A DNA stretch of 64,000 nt, taken from contig CALVEG010000002.1 of NCBI GenBank assembly GCA_944326525.1, forward strand, positions 62,001 through 126,000. The letters run 5' to 3'. This document shows, in pieces, positions 44,043 to 52,487 of the stretch. Within the stretch, counting starts at the first letter, position 1. Every line of letters begins with the position of its first letter. The position numbers and the translations under genes are program-made. The notes under the pieces are model-generated. The model did not search any database. It saw only the letters and a program-made list of their open reading frames with translations, and was not told where the DNA came from. The stretch is from Candidatus Gastranaerophilales bacterium. GTDB lineage: Bacteria; Cyanobacteriota; Vampirovibrionia; Gastranaerophilales; Gastranaerophilaceae.

Positions 44043-44468
44043 CTATTCTTTTACTGTTACACCCATTGCACGGCAGGAACCTTTAATCATATTCACTGCT
44101 GCTTCCATGGTTGTAGCGTTCAAATCGTTCATTTTGATTTTTGCAATTTCTTCCAATTGTTCTCTTGTTATTTCAGCAACTTTATCTTTGTTTGGAACTG
44201 CTGAACCTTTTGAAAGATTTAATGCTTTTTTAATCAAAACCGGTGCCGGTGGTGACTTTGTAACAAAAGTAAAACTTCTGTCTTCATAAACATCAATTAC
44301 AACCGGAATAATGTATCCAGCTTGTGATTCTGTCTTTGCATTGAATTGCTTACAGAAATCCATGATGTTTACACCGTGCTGACCTAAGGCAGGACCTACT
44401 GGAGGTGACGGATTTGCTTTGCCGGCTTCAATTTGAAGCTTGATTTTTCCTACTACTTTTTTTGCCAT
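44043..44468 (-). CDS. rplK: 50S ribosomal protein uL11
   Basis: The 141-residue protein has the uL11 start [29 protein letters not shown] and the C-terminal RNA-binding domain with TKSPPAP and [16 protein letters not shown]. uL11 shapes the factor-binding stalk base with 23S rRNA. AGGAG precedes the ATG. The 120-base gap to nusG is a likely leader for uL1 control. Confidence 0.98.
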   Translation of the reverse strand: MAKKVVGKIKLQIEAGKANPSPPVGPALGQHGVNIMDFCKQFNAKTESQAGYIIPVVIDVYEDRSFTFVTKSPPAPVLIKKALNLSKGSAVPNKDKVAEITREQLEEIAKIKMNDLNATTMEAAVNMIKGSCRAMGVTVKE

Positions 44469-44589
44469 TTTTTTCTCCTTTTGTGGTACCAGCGGTTTTC
44501 TTGCATTTAGTAACGCTCGAAAAATCCTTCCACGTTTTTGTACTTCCTGACCGTAAAAACTTATTGCTAAGCCCTTACAGCCGTTTTTA

Positions 44590-45228
44590 TTATAATTTGT
44601 TTATTTGTTTATATTCTAATTCAACAGGCGTTTCACGTCCAAATATAGATACATTTGCACGAAGTTTAGATTTATCAGGATAAACCTCAATAATATCAGC
44701 AACAAAGTCTGCAAACGGCCCTGATATAATTCTAACCTTATCTCCTGCTTTAACATCCAGTTCAATTTTCTGTGATTGTGATGTTGATCTGTGAATAATC
44801 TTTTTAATTTCGCTGTCACGTGCCGGAATAGGCTTTTTAGCAGAACCTACAAATTTTGTAACTCCCGCTGTGTGGCGAACTACATACCAGCTATCTTCAT
44901 CCATTATCATTTCTACAAGAACATATCCTGGGAAGATTTTTTCTTCTCTTTCTTGTTTCTTTCCGCCTTTCATTTGAGTAACAGTTTTTTGCGGAACTTC
45001 TACACGAAAGATTTTTTCGCCCATGTTCATATATTCTATACGTTTTTCAAGGTTTACTTTAACTTTATTTTCATGTCCAGTTACTGTATGAACGATATAC
45101 CAGCGCTTTTGATTTTTTTTAGCTTCTTTTTTTTCTTCATCTGCGCGAGCTTGAGCTTCTGCTTCTGCTGCTTCAGCTTTCAAATCTTCATTCAGTTGTT
45201 CTTCCATTGATTTTTCTTTTTTTGCCAT
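44590..45228 (-). CDS. nusG: Transcription termination/antitermination protein NusG
   Basis: The 212-residue protein has the NGN domain ([37 protein letters not shown]) and a C-terminal KOW domain ([18 protein letters not shown]). NusG couples RNA polymerase to Rho or the ribosome. It carries a charged Glu/Ala/Lys-rich extension of about 40 residues before the NGN domain, as seen in cyanobacterial NusG. The AAGGTGG ribosome site supports the start. It is 27 bases after secE. Confidence 0.96.
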   Translation of the reverse strand: MAKKEKSMEEQLNEDLKAEAAEAEAQARADEEKKEAKKNQKRWYIVHTVTGHENKVKVNLEKRIEYMNMGEKIFRVEVPQKTVTQMKGGKKQEREEKIFPGYVLVEMIMDEDSWYVVRHTAGVTKFVGSAKKPIPARDSEIKKIIHRSTSQSQKIELDVKAGDKVRIISGPFADFVADIIEVYPDKSKLRANVSIFGRETPVELEYKQINKL

Positions 45229-45255
45229 AAGCCACCTTTATGTTTTACATTCGGA

Positions 45256-45486
45256 TTACTTTATAAGTCCCAACACGCTTTTAAATATAATATCCATCAG
45301 ATAAATAGCTACCGTAAACACAAATACAATTACGATAACAAAAACTGTTTCGGCAAAAACCTGACGTCTTTCGGGCCAACTTATTTTGCCCCATTCAGAT
45401 CTTACACCTTTAAAGTAGGTCTTTACACCGTTTACAAACTCTGATGATTTTCCTAATTGTTGGGAGGAATTTTCATTTCCTATCAT
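45256..45486 (-). CDS. secE: Preprotein translocase subunit SecE
   Basis: This 76-residue single-helix SecE has the amphipathic TYFKGVRSEWGKISWPERRQV segment followed by one membrane helix (about 48-68), the minimal form found outside enterobacteria. SecE clamps the SecY halves together. It lies between tRNA-Trp and nusG, the classic order. Confidence 0.95.
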   Translation of the reverse strand: MIGNENSSQQLGKSSEFVNGVKTYFKGVRSEWGKISWPERRQVFAETVFVIVIVFVFTVAIYLMDIIFKSVLGLIK

Positions 45487-45511
45487 TGTGGTTTCCTTAT
45501 TGTTTTAAAAT

Positions 45512-45584
45512 CGCGCCCTGAAGGACTCGAACCCTCGACATCCGGTTTTGGAGACCGACGTTCTACCAACTGAACTAAGGACGC
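45512..45584 (-). tRNA. trnW: tRNA-Trp (anticodon CCA)
   Basis: Read on the minus strand, a 73-base cloverleaf is complete: acceptor arms GCGTCCT/AGGGCGC, a D arm with TTCAGTTGGTAGAA, an anticodon loop CTCCAAA with anticodon CCA, and a T arm with GGTTCGAGTCC. No CCA tail is encoded. The placement between rpmG and secE is conserved in many bacteria. A hairpin CCGTGA/TCACGG (45590-45604) lies just upstream and may help processing. Confidence 0.96.
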
Positions 45585-45589
45585 ATAAA

Positions 45590-45669
45590 CCGTGAATTTC
45601 ACGGCATTTTGTCTCTTGAATTATTCGACTTTCACGCGCTTTGCCTTCGTAAATTCCAATAAATTTACG
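45590..45669 (-). promoter_or_regulatory. Two hairpins between rpmG and tRNA-Trp
   Basis: CCGTGA/TCACGG (45590-45604) and CGTAAATT/AATTTACG (45648-45669) are both perfect. They lie on the shared transcript between rpmG and tRNA-Trp and could be RNase processing sites. Neither has the T-run of a terminator on the minus strand. Confidence 0.4.
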
Positions 45670-45725
45670 GTGTTCATCAAAACTTTCAAACAAAGCTGAA
45701 CTTTCTTACCATTGCTTAAAACAAA

Positions 45726-45893
45726 CTACTTAGTTTCTTTGTGTTTTGTGTGTTTTTTGCAAGTTGGGCAGTATTTGTTTAATTCAAGTCTTTCTTTAAT
45801 GTTCTTTTTGTTTTTTGTTGTTGTGTAGTTTCTTTCCTTGCAATCTTCGCAAGCCATAACTACCATTCTGTCATTTTTTCCTTTGATTCCCAT
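45726..45893 (-). CDS. rpmG: 50S ribosomal protein bL33
   Basis: Direct translation gives 55 residues starting [13 protein letters not shown] and ending HKETK. It has two CxxC pairs (CEDC and CPTC), so this is the zinc-binding form of bL33. The middle [11 protein letters not shown] is typical of the family. AAGGAA lies about 9 bases before the ATG. It is first in the rpmG-tRNA-Trp-secE-nusG-rplK-rplA transcript. Confidence 0.95.
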   Translation of the reverse strand: MGIKGKNDRMVVMACEDCKERNYTTTKNKKNIKERLELNKYCPTCKKHTKHKETK

Positions 45894-45952
45894 TGTTGTT
45901 ATTTCCTTTTTATTAAACTTTCAACGGTTGTACCTATTTTAAAACCTTTTTA

Positions 45953-45984
45953 AAATAGAATGTGAGGGGTTTCACATTCTATTT
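45953..45984 (-). promoter_or_regulatory. 13-bp leader hairpin upstream of rpmG
   Basis: A perfect 13-bp inverted repeat (45953-45965 with 45972-45984) has a 6-base loop. On the minus strand it is followed by TTTT and then AAAAAGG. With the candidate promoter at 46002-46029, it would form almost at the 5' end of the rpmG message, and could act as an attenuator or a protective 5' hairpin. Confidence 0.55.
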
Positions 45985-46001
45985 AATCGGCTTACCATAA
46001 C

Positions 46002-46029
46002 ATGATAAAACAAAAATAAATAAATGCAA
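46002..46029 (-). promoter_or_regulatory. Candidate promoter of the rpmG-rplA transcript
   Basis: On the minus strand TTGCAT (46024-46029) and TATCAT (46002-46007) are 16 bases apart, about 110 bases before the rpmG start. The -35 box resembles those of rpmI and rpsT. Confidence 0.4.
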
Positions 46030-46057
46030 ACATTTGTAAACAAATACTAACATAAAA

Positions 46058-46091
46058 AAAAGAACCACTTTTTTTTAAAAGTAGTTCTTTT
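46058..46091 (-). terminator. Terminator of the coiled-coil (DivIVA-like) gene
   Basis: AAAAGAAC-C-ACTTTT pairs with AAAAGT-A-GTTCTTTT, a 14-bp stem with one mismatch. T-rich sequence follows on the minus strand just after the stop at 46114. Confidence 0.75.
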
Positions 46092-46113
46092 CTTTTATAT
46101 TCTTTAAAAATCA

Positions 46114-46716
46114 CTATCTATTGCTTGATGCGTAATCTTGAGAACCATTTCTTAATTCATAAGAACTCGGCAAATCATAATTGCTATATGATTCAGATCT
46201 TAATTTTTCCATATAAACTTGACCGTTTTTAACTACTTGTTGAAGCTGAGTCAAATCACGTTCAAGATTTGTCAAAACCTGTTCTGCATAAATTTCTGCA
46301 CCTTCTCTTGTTTTCATAGCATCTTCTGTTGCTTTAAGTCTGATATTATCAGCTTCTTCAAGAGCTTTGCGCTTTAATTCTTCGCATTCTTCCTGAACCT
46401 GAGTTCTGATTCTGTTGCCTTCACGTTCCAACGCCTTCAAAAAGTCAGCTTCTGAAAGTTTTCTATCTGCTTCTGCCTGAGCATCTGCTATAATCTTTTC
46501 TGCTTTTTGCTGAGCTTCTGCCTGCATTTCATCACGTCTTCTCAAAAACGCTCTTGCTTCTTGAACTTCTACAGGCAAAGATCTATATATTTTATCAATT
46601 AACGCTTCTATTTCTTTAGGCTTTGCCAATACGAAACGACCTGGTATTATCGGAAAGCTGTCGTCAATTGACATCTCTAATAATCTTAATAAGTCATATA
46701 CACCATTCTGTTGCAT
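46114..46716 (-). CDS. Coiled-coil protein, DivIVA/ATP-synthase-b-like
   Basis: The protein of about 200 residues starts with a short domain (about 1-50: DLLRLLEMSIDDSFPIIPGRFVLAKPKEIEALIDKIY) and continues as a long heptad coiled coil rich in Ala, Glu, Arg and Lys (about 55-175), with a polar tail. Homologues with this layout are found in cyanobacteria next to coaD; some are called DivIVA-like. It may organise a cell-pole or division structure, but that is uncertain. The ATG at 46728 lies right against the AAGGG ribosome site with no spacing, so the ATG at 46716 is preferred. Confidence 0.65.
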   Translation of the reverse strand: MQQNGVYDLLRLLEMSIDDSFPIIPGRFVLAKPKEIEALIDKIYRSLPVEVQEARAFLRRRDEMQAEAQQKAEKIIADAQAEADRKLSEADFLKALEREGNRIRTQVQEECEELKRKALEEADNIRLKATEDAMKTREGAEIYAEQVLTNLERDLTQLQQVVKNGQVYMEKLRSESYSNYDLPSSYELRNGSQDYASSNR

Positions 46717-46820
46717 GTTACTACACATCCCTTTCTTGATAATTACATTCTACATAAGCAAAAATTAATTGTCAAACTATTTAAAAAGAATTATCAAGTA
46801 TTTTAAGATATTTTACATAC

Positions 46821-47306
46821 CTACTTTAATCGGTCTTTATTTTTCATCAAAAATTCATACACACATTCCGGTACAAACTTTGATATATCACCATTATTCA
46901 AGAATATTTCTTTTATTGTTCGTGAAGAAATAAAGTTATATTTTGGCTTAGTTATTAAAAATATTGTCTTTATATCACCAGATAATGCACTATTTGCTTG
47001 AGATAACTGCATTTCGTACTCAAAATCCGAAACAGCACGCAATCCTCTTAAAATAACTTTTGCTCCGACTTTCTTTGCATACTCAATCGTCAATCCGTCA
47101 AAACTGTCTACTTCTACATTTTCCAAATCTTTGACGCTTTCTTTTATTAGAGCAACTCTTTCTGCTACTGATAAAAATGAATTTTTTTCTGAATTGTTTG
47201 CTACTGCTATTATTACCTTATCAAATATTTCGGCGCCGTTTTTTAATATATCTATATGCCCTTTTGTTACCGGATCAAAACTTCCGGGATAAACTGCTAT
47301 TTTCAT
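46821..47306 (-). CDS. coaD: Phosphopantetheine adenylyltransferase CoaD
   Basis: CoaD transfers AMP to 4'-phosphopantetheine to give dephospho-CoA. The 161-residue protein has the nucleotidyl-transferase start YPGSFDPVTKGHIDI with the TxGH motif, ILRGLRAVSDFEYEMQ, and the SSRTIKE loop. AAGGA seven bases before the ATG at 47306 supports this start; the longer frame to 47330 adds 8 residues. It links to panB, panC and panD in the same pathway. Confidence 0.96.
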   Translation of the reverse strand: MKIAVYPGSFDPVTKGHIDILKNGAEIFDKVIIAVANNSEKNSFLSVAERVALIKESVKDLENVEVDSFDGLTIEYAKKVGAKVILRGLRAVSDFEYEMQLSQANSALSGDIKTIFLITKPKYNFISSRTIKEIFLNNGDISKFVPECVYEFLMKNKDRLK

Positions 47307-47440
47307 TACTTTTCCTTTCCGGTTTTTCAAGCACTTAAATTATAAAATAAAAAAAATCTTCTTTTGTAAAGATATGTAACAAAATTCCTTATGTTTGAAA
47401 TTCGTTATATAAAAAATACTTTATTTATATATCAAAAGTC

Positions 47441-47511
47441 TATAATCTTTACTACTATAACCTACCTACACACTTACTACCAAACTTCTTTTATACAAGA
47501 AGTTTTTTTTT
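47441..47511 (+). ncRNA. Candidate G-free small RNA ending in a strong terminator
   Basis: A TATAAT box at 47441-47446 is followed by about 35 bases of unstructured A, C and T and then the terminator at 47482-47511. There is no G from 47440 to 47498. The plus-strand terminator has no plus-strand gene to serve, so it must end a short transcript. An open, CU-rich segment before a terminator stem is typical of small RNAs that pair with G-rich ribosome sites. The -35 region is weak. Confidence 0.4.
47482..47511 (+). terminator. Plus-strand intrinsic terminator
   Basis: AAACTTCTT and AAGAAGTTT form a 9-bp stem with a 6-base loop, and nine T residues run from 47503 to 47511. On the minus strand the T-run is only three bases, so it works on the plus strand. 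Confidence 0.75.
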
Positions 47512-47517
47512 GCATAA

Positions 47518-47549
47518 AAAAAGATGCTTCATTAAAGAAACATCTTTTT
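47518..47549 (-). terminator. Terminator of the winged-helix gene
   Basis: AAAAAGATG and CATCTTTTT pair, with an inner TTC/GAA stem past one mismatch. On the minus strand seven T residues follow, 22 bases after the stop codon of the gene at 47571. Confidence 0.85.
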
Positions 47550-47570
47550 ATAAATTTTGGTTTTTACAAA

Positions 47571-47780
47571 CTATTTTAAAGAAATGCTTACAGAAGCGCC
47601 TCTTTTTGAAATAGCAACTTTGTCTTCTCTAGCTAACCAACCAAGACCTAAATCAGCAAAGTTTCCTTTAAGGTCTAAGTCTTTTTTCATTTTAGCAAAT
47701 GTTGCTTTGCCGTTGTTTGATGATAAATAGTTGTAAATTTGTCCTGCTGATTGACCAATTTGATCTTGTAATTCTTGCAT
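47571..47780 (-). CDS. Small winged-helix protein (DUF2582-like)
   Basis: The 69-residue protein folds as a single winged helix: IGQSAGQIYNYLSSN, then ATFAKMKKDLDLKGNFADLGLGWLAREDKVAI and a final strand SVSISL. This is the pattern of DUF2582/winged-helix proteins of unknown target. The GGAGG ribosome site directly before the ATG at 47780 makes that the start rather than an upstream GTG at 47792. It is a single-gene unit with its own terminator. Confidence 0.78.
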   Translation of the reverse strand: MQELQDQIGQSAGQIYNYLSSNNGKATFAKMKKDLDLKGNFADLGLGWLAREDKVAISKRGASVSISLK

Positions 47781-47905
47781 TTCTACCTCCACTCTTTCAC
47801 AATGCTTTATTATTAATCCTTTACAAGATACATATTAGTTTAAATTTCAGAAAAATGCAATAGTTTAATAACATTAATTTAAATGGTATTTTTGACACTT
47901 TTTTG

Positions 47906-47914
47906 TGATAAAAT
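47906..47914 (+). promoter_or_regulatory. Extended -10 promoter of the helicase gene
   Basis: TGaTAAAAT matches the extended -10 consensus (TGnTATAAT) with one change. A TTGACA at 47892-47897 is too close to be its -35. The leader would be very short. Confidence 0.35.
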
Positions 47915-47938
47915 ACTTCAATAAGAGGATTGATTAAG

Positions 47939-50900
47939 GTGCTTATTAGAGGAAGTATTTCATCAAAAAAAACTGACATGCTTATCGAGCAATACTCAAA
48001 ACTTCTAAATTCAGGAGTTTTGGCCTCTGAAATTCTTGTGATTGTACAAAATTCTAAGCTTAAAAATAAATTTGTAGAAAGTACACTTAATCAGCTTACC
48101 GTTCAGGCTGTTGAAAAACTTGAAGTTCACTCGTTCTTTTCACTTGTGTATAACACGATTATTGACAATTGGGCTGTGCTTGAAAACGTAAATTCCTTCC
48201 CAAATTCTGAAGTTCTACCTAATCTTGCAGGACTTGAAGTTTCTCAATTTATTCTGAAAGACATTATTAAAGAAGTAAAATTTAAGGGTTATAATTCAAA
48301 AAAATCACTTCTTCACCAATTATTCAGAAGATACTCTCTGATTGTTCAAAACAATTTGACTGATGATGAAGTTGACTGGAGATCAAGAGTTTTAAAAGAA
48401 AGTTTTGCTGATGATGCTAAAATCGCGCTGAAAAAACTCCTGAAAGAAACCTTAAAATTAAGAGATTTTGACTATTTAAGACAAGGGCTTGTTTTCAATT
48501 ATATATACAAGAACACTGACTATTTCAAAAATATTAAATATCTTATCTTAGATGACGGTGATGAAATTACGCCTGTTTGTTTTGATTTCATAAAACATCT
48601 TGCGCCGCAATTGAAAGATGTTTTTATTGCCTTTGACGAAAAAGGAGCTAGCAGAACTGGATATTTGAGTGCTGATAGAACTGCGGTTTGGGAATTTGAA
48701 AAATTGTTTAATCAGCCTGTTATATCAATTGACTCTGAAACCAAACTAAGATTTGATGCTGAAAATATTTTCAAAAACGTTGTTGATGAAAAAACTGAAA
48801 TTCTTGAGAATTTTTCACTTCAATCTCCATCTAAAAGAGCAAAAATGATTGATTTGGCAATAGCTCAAATTCACACTCTTTTGAAACAAAAAGTTAAACC
48901 TTGCCAAATTTCTATCGTAACACCGGTCATTGATGAAATGCTTAGATTTTCAATTAAAGAAGGTTTAAGAGCACATTTAACCCCCATGTTTTTATCCGGA
49001 AGCGAAAAACTTATCCAAAACCCTCTTGTGCTGTCTGTTTTAACCATTATTAAACTTAATTGCGGAATGAGAGAAAAGCTTTCTTCGTTTGATTTAAGAA
49101 TTATCCTGTCCAACTTCCTTGAAATTCCTGTTAAATATTGTAGAGAAATCCTTGAGAATTTTGATAGAACAAAAGAAATTATTGATTTTGAATTTCCTTA
49201 CGCTGATTACACGGAAAAATACAGAAAATTCCTTGATATCGTAAATAAAGATAACAATTCTGAAAAAAAACTTTCACTGCAAGCTTTGGAAATTTACGAA
49301 AATCTTGTGGAATTGAAATCATTTGATGCTCAAATCTTGAATAAATTTAATTTTTTCTTAAAGCAGCTTCAAGATTTTGAAAATGTATTTAAAAGTGAGT
49401 TTGAAAAAAGAAAAACTGAAATTATCACACAAATTGAAAATTCAATAATCGCTGAAAACCCTTATACAACATTGGAAATAGGAGAACGAGATCTTGTAAT
49501 CGGAACTCCTCAAAAAATTATCGACAGCCAGATAAGGACAAAATATCAAATATGGCTTGATGTTTCAAGTGATGAGTGGATTAAAAGCGACACAGGACCT
49601 TTGTATAACGCTTGGGTATTTCAAAGAGGCTGGTCAAAAGATGAATTTACCATTGACGATAACATTGAACTCGGCAAAGAAAAAACAGCAAGGATTTTAA
49701 GGAAACTTACACTTTGCGCAGATGAGCACATTTATGCAATCTCTAGCCTATTTGACGGAAACGGGATTGAAAACTTTGGCGGAATTGAAAAATTCATAAC
49801 CGTAAAAACAGAAGCCGAAACTGCAACAGAAGAAAAGAAAAAATTTCAAATTACCCCAAGAGCTGACCAGCAGCCTGTTCTTGAATATAAATCAGGCAAA
49901 ATGGCGATCTCAGCTGTCCCAGGTGCCGGGAAAACCACAATTTTACTTGCTCTTATCCTGAAGCTTCTTGAAAGAGGGATAAATCCTGAAAATATATTTG
50001 TCCTTACCTATATGGAATCTGCTGCAAGAAATTTCAGAGAAAGAATTAAAAGCATAAGAGAAGATTCATCCCAACTTCCAAACATAAGCACAATCCATGG
50101 ACTTGCACTCAGGATACTAAAAGAAAATGAAAATTTTGAAAGATTGGGGCTTCCTTCAGACTTTGAGATTTGCGATGACTCCCAAAGAACAAGAATTGTT
50201 AAAGAAATTGCGACAAAACTTAAACTCAAAAAAACAGAAACTGACGATTTTGACCGTGCAGTATCAGTTTTCAAAATTGGAGAAGGCAAGTTTATGTCAT
50301 CTTCTGGCACTCCGGATAAAGGAGAAAAAGTAAACGGAGCTGCGGATTTAAAACTTAAAAAGTTCAAAACATTTTTTGAAGAATATCAAATGGCTCTAAG
50401 TGCCTCAAACTTAATAGATTATGACGACATGCTTATTTCTTCCGTCAGGCTTTTAGAAGAAAATCCTGATATTTTAGCGCATTATCAGGATATATGCCAT
50501 TTTATAATCGAAGATGAAGCACAGGATTCCTCGGCAATTCAGCAGAAACTCATTAACCTTCTTAGCGGTAAATCCAAAAACCTTATCCGCTGCGGCGACA
50601 TTAATCAGGCAATTACAACAACCTTCTCAAATGCTGATGTAGAAGGGTTTAGGAATTTTATAAAAACATCCGATAATGTAAGCATGGATTGTTCTCAACG
50701 CTGCACAGAAGATGTCTGGAAACTTGCAAATACCCTTGTTAAGTTTGCAGGCGAAAACGAAGAAATGAAAAATGCCTTCTTTGAAATATTTATGCACCCC
50801 GTTGAAGGCAGAAACCCCGTAAGCCCCGATGCCGTTATACAAAAAATCTTTGAAAGCACATTAGAAGAAAAAAATTACATACTCTCAATTATTAAAAATA

Positions 50901-51847
50901 CCCTTAACAAAAACCCAAAAGCTACAATCGGAATTTTATTGAGAAATAATTTCCAAGTTGTTCAATGGATGGACTTTATAAACAACAGCGGACTAAAAAC
51001 TATTACCCGAAGCGAATGTTTAGAGCAGAAAACCATTTTTAGAGTAATTTTTGCTGTATTGAATATGATTTTAAATCCGTTTGATAATAATATTGTGGCT
51101 GACAACTACGAAATCCTTGCAGAATCCGGATTCTACAAACAAAGACTTGGTGTTGAAATCAGAAAATATGAAAATCCTTTCATATCACTTAATTGTGATG
51201 ATATAAAAAACGTTTACCTTGAACAATTTTACTGGGATTTGTCATATTGGCTTTCGTTCCCGCATCTTACAGCCGACGAAATTGCAATTAAAATAGGGCT
51301 TTATTATTTTTCAAATGAAATCGAAAAGTCTAATGTTTACCTTATTTCAACACTTATTAAAAGAATTGGACTTGCTAACAACAATTTTGAATACATAATG
51401 ACAAGACTCGGCGAATTATCAAAGAAAACATCGCTTTCTGGCTTCAAATTCTTTTCTGAAGAAGACGAAAGCAACAAAGAATTTCTGGAAGGAAAAGTAC
51501 AGATTATGACGCTTCATAAATCTAAGGGTGATGAGTTTGATCTTGTATTTTTGCCGGAAATGGCAGAAAAAAATCTTACACTCGACTTTAACGAAATCAA
51601 ACTTAAATCCTCTGACTTTATGGAATCTGTCAGACGACTTAATCCAAATTACAAACCAAAATCAGAATTTCAACTTAAACAAGAACTTTTAGCGGAAAAT
51701 TTAAGACTGCTTTATGTTGCAATTACCCGTGCAAAAAGAAACTTGCACCTTACAGTTAGCAGAAAGTCTAAATCATTTGAAAAAGTAATTGACCAACAGC
51801 CGTCAATGATTTTTGATATAATCGAAACTACAAGGCAGGTGAATTAA
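47939..51847 (+). CDS. AddB-like/UvrD fused helicase
   Basis: This protein of about 1300 residues has two helicase-like halves. The N-terminal half resembles AddB: a Walker A-like GSISSKKT with lysine where glycine is expected, and a strand YLILDDGDEITP like the AddB Walker B. The C-terminal half is a full UvrD/AddA-type superfamily 1 helicase: Walker A PGAGKTT (about 661-669), STIHGLALRIL, motif II DEAQD (about 859-863), GDINQAI, MTLHKSKGDEFD and LLYVAITRAKR. No nuclease domain is attached; it is the next gene. The GTG at 47939 is preferred because AGAGGA is 10 bases upstream, while the TTG at 47930 is too close. Confidence 0.85.
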   Translation: MLIRGSISSKKTDMLIEQYSKLLNSGVLASEILVIVQNSKLKNKFVESTLNQLTVQAVEKLEVHSFFSLVYNTIIDNWAVLENVNSFPNSEVLPNLAGLEVSQFILKDIIKEVKFKGYNSKKSLLHQLFRRYSLIVQNNLTDDEVDWRSRVLKESFADDAKIALKKLLKETLKLRDFDYLRQGLVFNYIYKNTDYFKNIKYLILDDGDEITPVCFDFIKHLAPQLKDVFIAFDEKGASRTGYLSADRTAVWEFEKLFNQPVISIDSETKLRFDAENIFKNVVDEKTEILENFSLQSPSKRAKMIDLAIAQIHTLLKQKVKPCQISIVTPVIDEMLRFSIKEGLRAHLTPMFLSGSEKLIQNPLVLSVLTIIKLNCGMREKLSSFDLRIILSNFLEIPVKYCREILENFDRTKEIIDFEFPYADYTEKYRKFLDIVNKDNNSEKKLSLQALEIYENLVELKSFDAQILNKFNFFLKQLQDFENVFKSEFEKRKTEIITQIENSIIAENPYTTLEIGERDLVIGTPQKIIDSQIRTKYQIWLDVSSDEWIKSDTGPLYNAWVFQRGWSKDEFTIDDNIELGKEKTARILRKLTLCADEHIYAISSLFDGNGIENFGGIEKFITVKTEAETATEEKKKFQITPRADQQPVLEYKSGKMAISAVPGAGKTTILLALILKLLERGINPENIFVLTYMESAARNFRERIKSIREDSSQLPNISTIHGLALRILKENENFERLGLPSDFEICDDSQRTRIVKEIATKLKLKKTETDDFDRAVSVFKIGEGKFMSSSGTPDKGEKVNGAADLKLKKFKTFFEEYQMALSASNLIDYDDMLISSVRLLEENPDILAHYQDICHFIIEDEAQDSSAIQQKLINLLSGKSKNLIRCGDINQAITTTFSNADVEGFRNFIKTSDNVSMDCSQRCTEDVWKLANTLVKFAGENEEMKNAFFEIFMHPVEGRNPVSPDAVIQKIFESTLEEKNYILSIIKNTLNKNPKATIGILLRNNFQVVQWMDFINNSGLKTITRSECLEQKTIFRVIFAVLNMILNPFDNNIVADNYEILAESGFYKQRLGVEIRKYENPFISLNCDDIKNVYLEQFYWDLSYWLSFPHLTADEIAIKIGLYYFSNEIEKSNVYLISTLIKRIGLANNNFEYIMTRLGELSKKTSLSGFKFFSEEDESNKEFLEGKVQIMTLHKSKGDEFDLVFLPEMAEKNLTLDFNEIKLKSSDFMESVRRLNPNYKPKSEFQLKQELLAENLRLLYVAITRAKRNLHLTVSRKSKSFEKVIDQQPSMIFDIIETTRQVN

Positions 51848-52483
51848 ATGAATAATTTTTCTCCTAATATGTTAAAAACATTTGAATCTTGTCCGGTTAA
51901 ATATAACCTTAAATTCAACGAAAAAATTTCCGTTCCGCAAAACCCTCTGCTTTTTGAAAAAGGTAAAAAAATACACGCACTTGCTAATTATTATCATCGA
52001 GGCGCTGACATTACAAAACTTGAAAAAGCCCTGACCGAACAAGAATTTGAAGTTTGGGAAAGATTAAAAAATAACCCTTATTTTTCAATGAAATGTCTGT
52101 ATTCAGAATATCCGATTACCGCAAAGCTTGGTGAAATTTGGATTTTTGGACGACTTGATGCAATTGTGAAAGACAACGAAAATTACTATATTCTCGACTA
52201 CAAAACAGGCGCAATCCCTCAAAATCCTGAAAAAGATTTTCAAACAATGATTTATCTTCTCTGCGCCGATAAAATTCTGCCACAAAGAGAATCCCTCTCT
52301 TTTGTTTACATTGATTTAAAAAACAACGAAAACAAAGTTATTGAATTCACGCAAAAATCAAAAGAGCTTTATGAGGAGATTCTTACAAAACAATGCGATT
52401 TGATTTTGAACACAAAAGATTTTGAAGGAAAAGAAAATCGAAAAAATTGCAAATTTTGCGAATATAACAAAATCTGCCGTTAA
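51848..52483 (+). CDS. RecB/Cas4-type PD-(D/E)XK nuclease with Fe-S cluster
   Basis: The 211-residue protein has the nuclease residues His43 (GKKIHALA), Asp104 (GRLDAIV), Asp117 and Lys119 (LDYKTG), and Gln132. Cys15 near the N-terminus and Cys201, Cys204 and Cys210 at the C-terminus match the four-cysteine Fe-S cluster of AddB, Cas4 and Dna2 nucleases. Its ATG directly follows the helicase stop, so the pair is translated together. It probably supplies the nuclease activity missing from the helicase for double-strand break repair. No cas gene is near, so a CRISPR role is unlikely. Confidence 0.85.
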   Translation: MNNFSPNMLKTFESCPVKYNLKFNEKISVPQNPLLFEKGKKIHALANYYHRGADITKLEKALTEQEFEVWERLKNNPYFSMKCLYSEYPITAKLGEIWIFGRLDAIVKDNENYYILDYKTGAIPQNPEKDFQTMIYLLCADKILPQRESLSFVYIDLKNNENKVIEFTQKSKELYEEILTKQCDLILNTKDFEGKENRKNCKFCEYNKICR

Positions 52484-52487
52484 ATTT

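Noticed and set aside
44791-45210. A 139-codon plus-strand frame rich in Phe
   Set aside because: It is the complement of nusG, and the Phe-rich composition reflects Lys/Glu codons on the real strand.
45505-45693. A 62-codon minus-strand reading frame
   Set aside because: It covers the tRNA-Trp gene and adjacent hairpins, and has no ribosome site or family features.
47391-47579. A 62-codon plus-strand frame
   Set aside because: It spans a terminator at 47482-47511 and another at 47518-47549 and has no ribosome site, so it is unlikely to be translated.
51848-52483. The Fe-S nuclease as Cas4
   Set aside because: There is no CRISPR array or other cas gene in the window, and the gene is fused in translation to an AddB/UvrD-type helicase.
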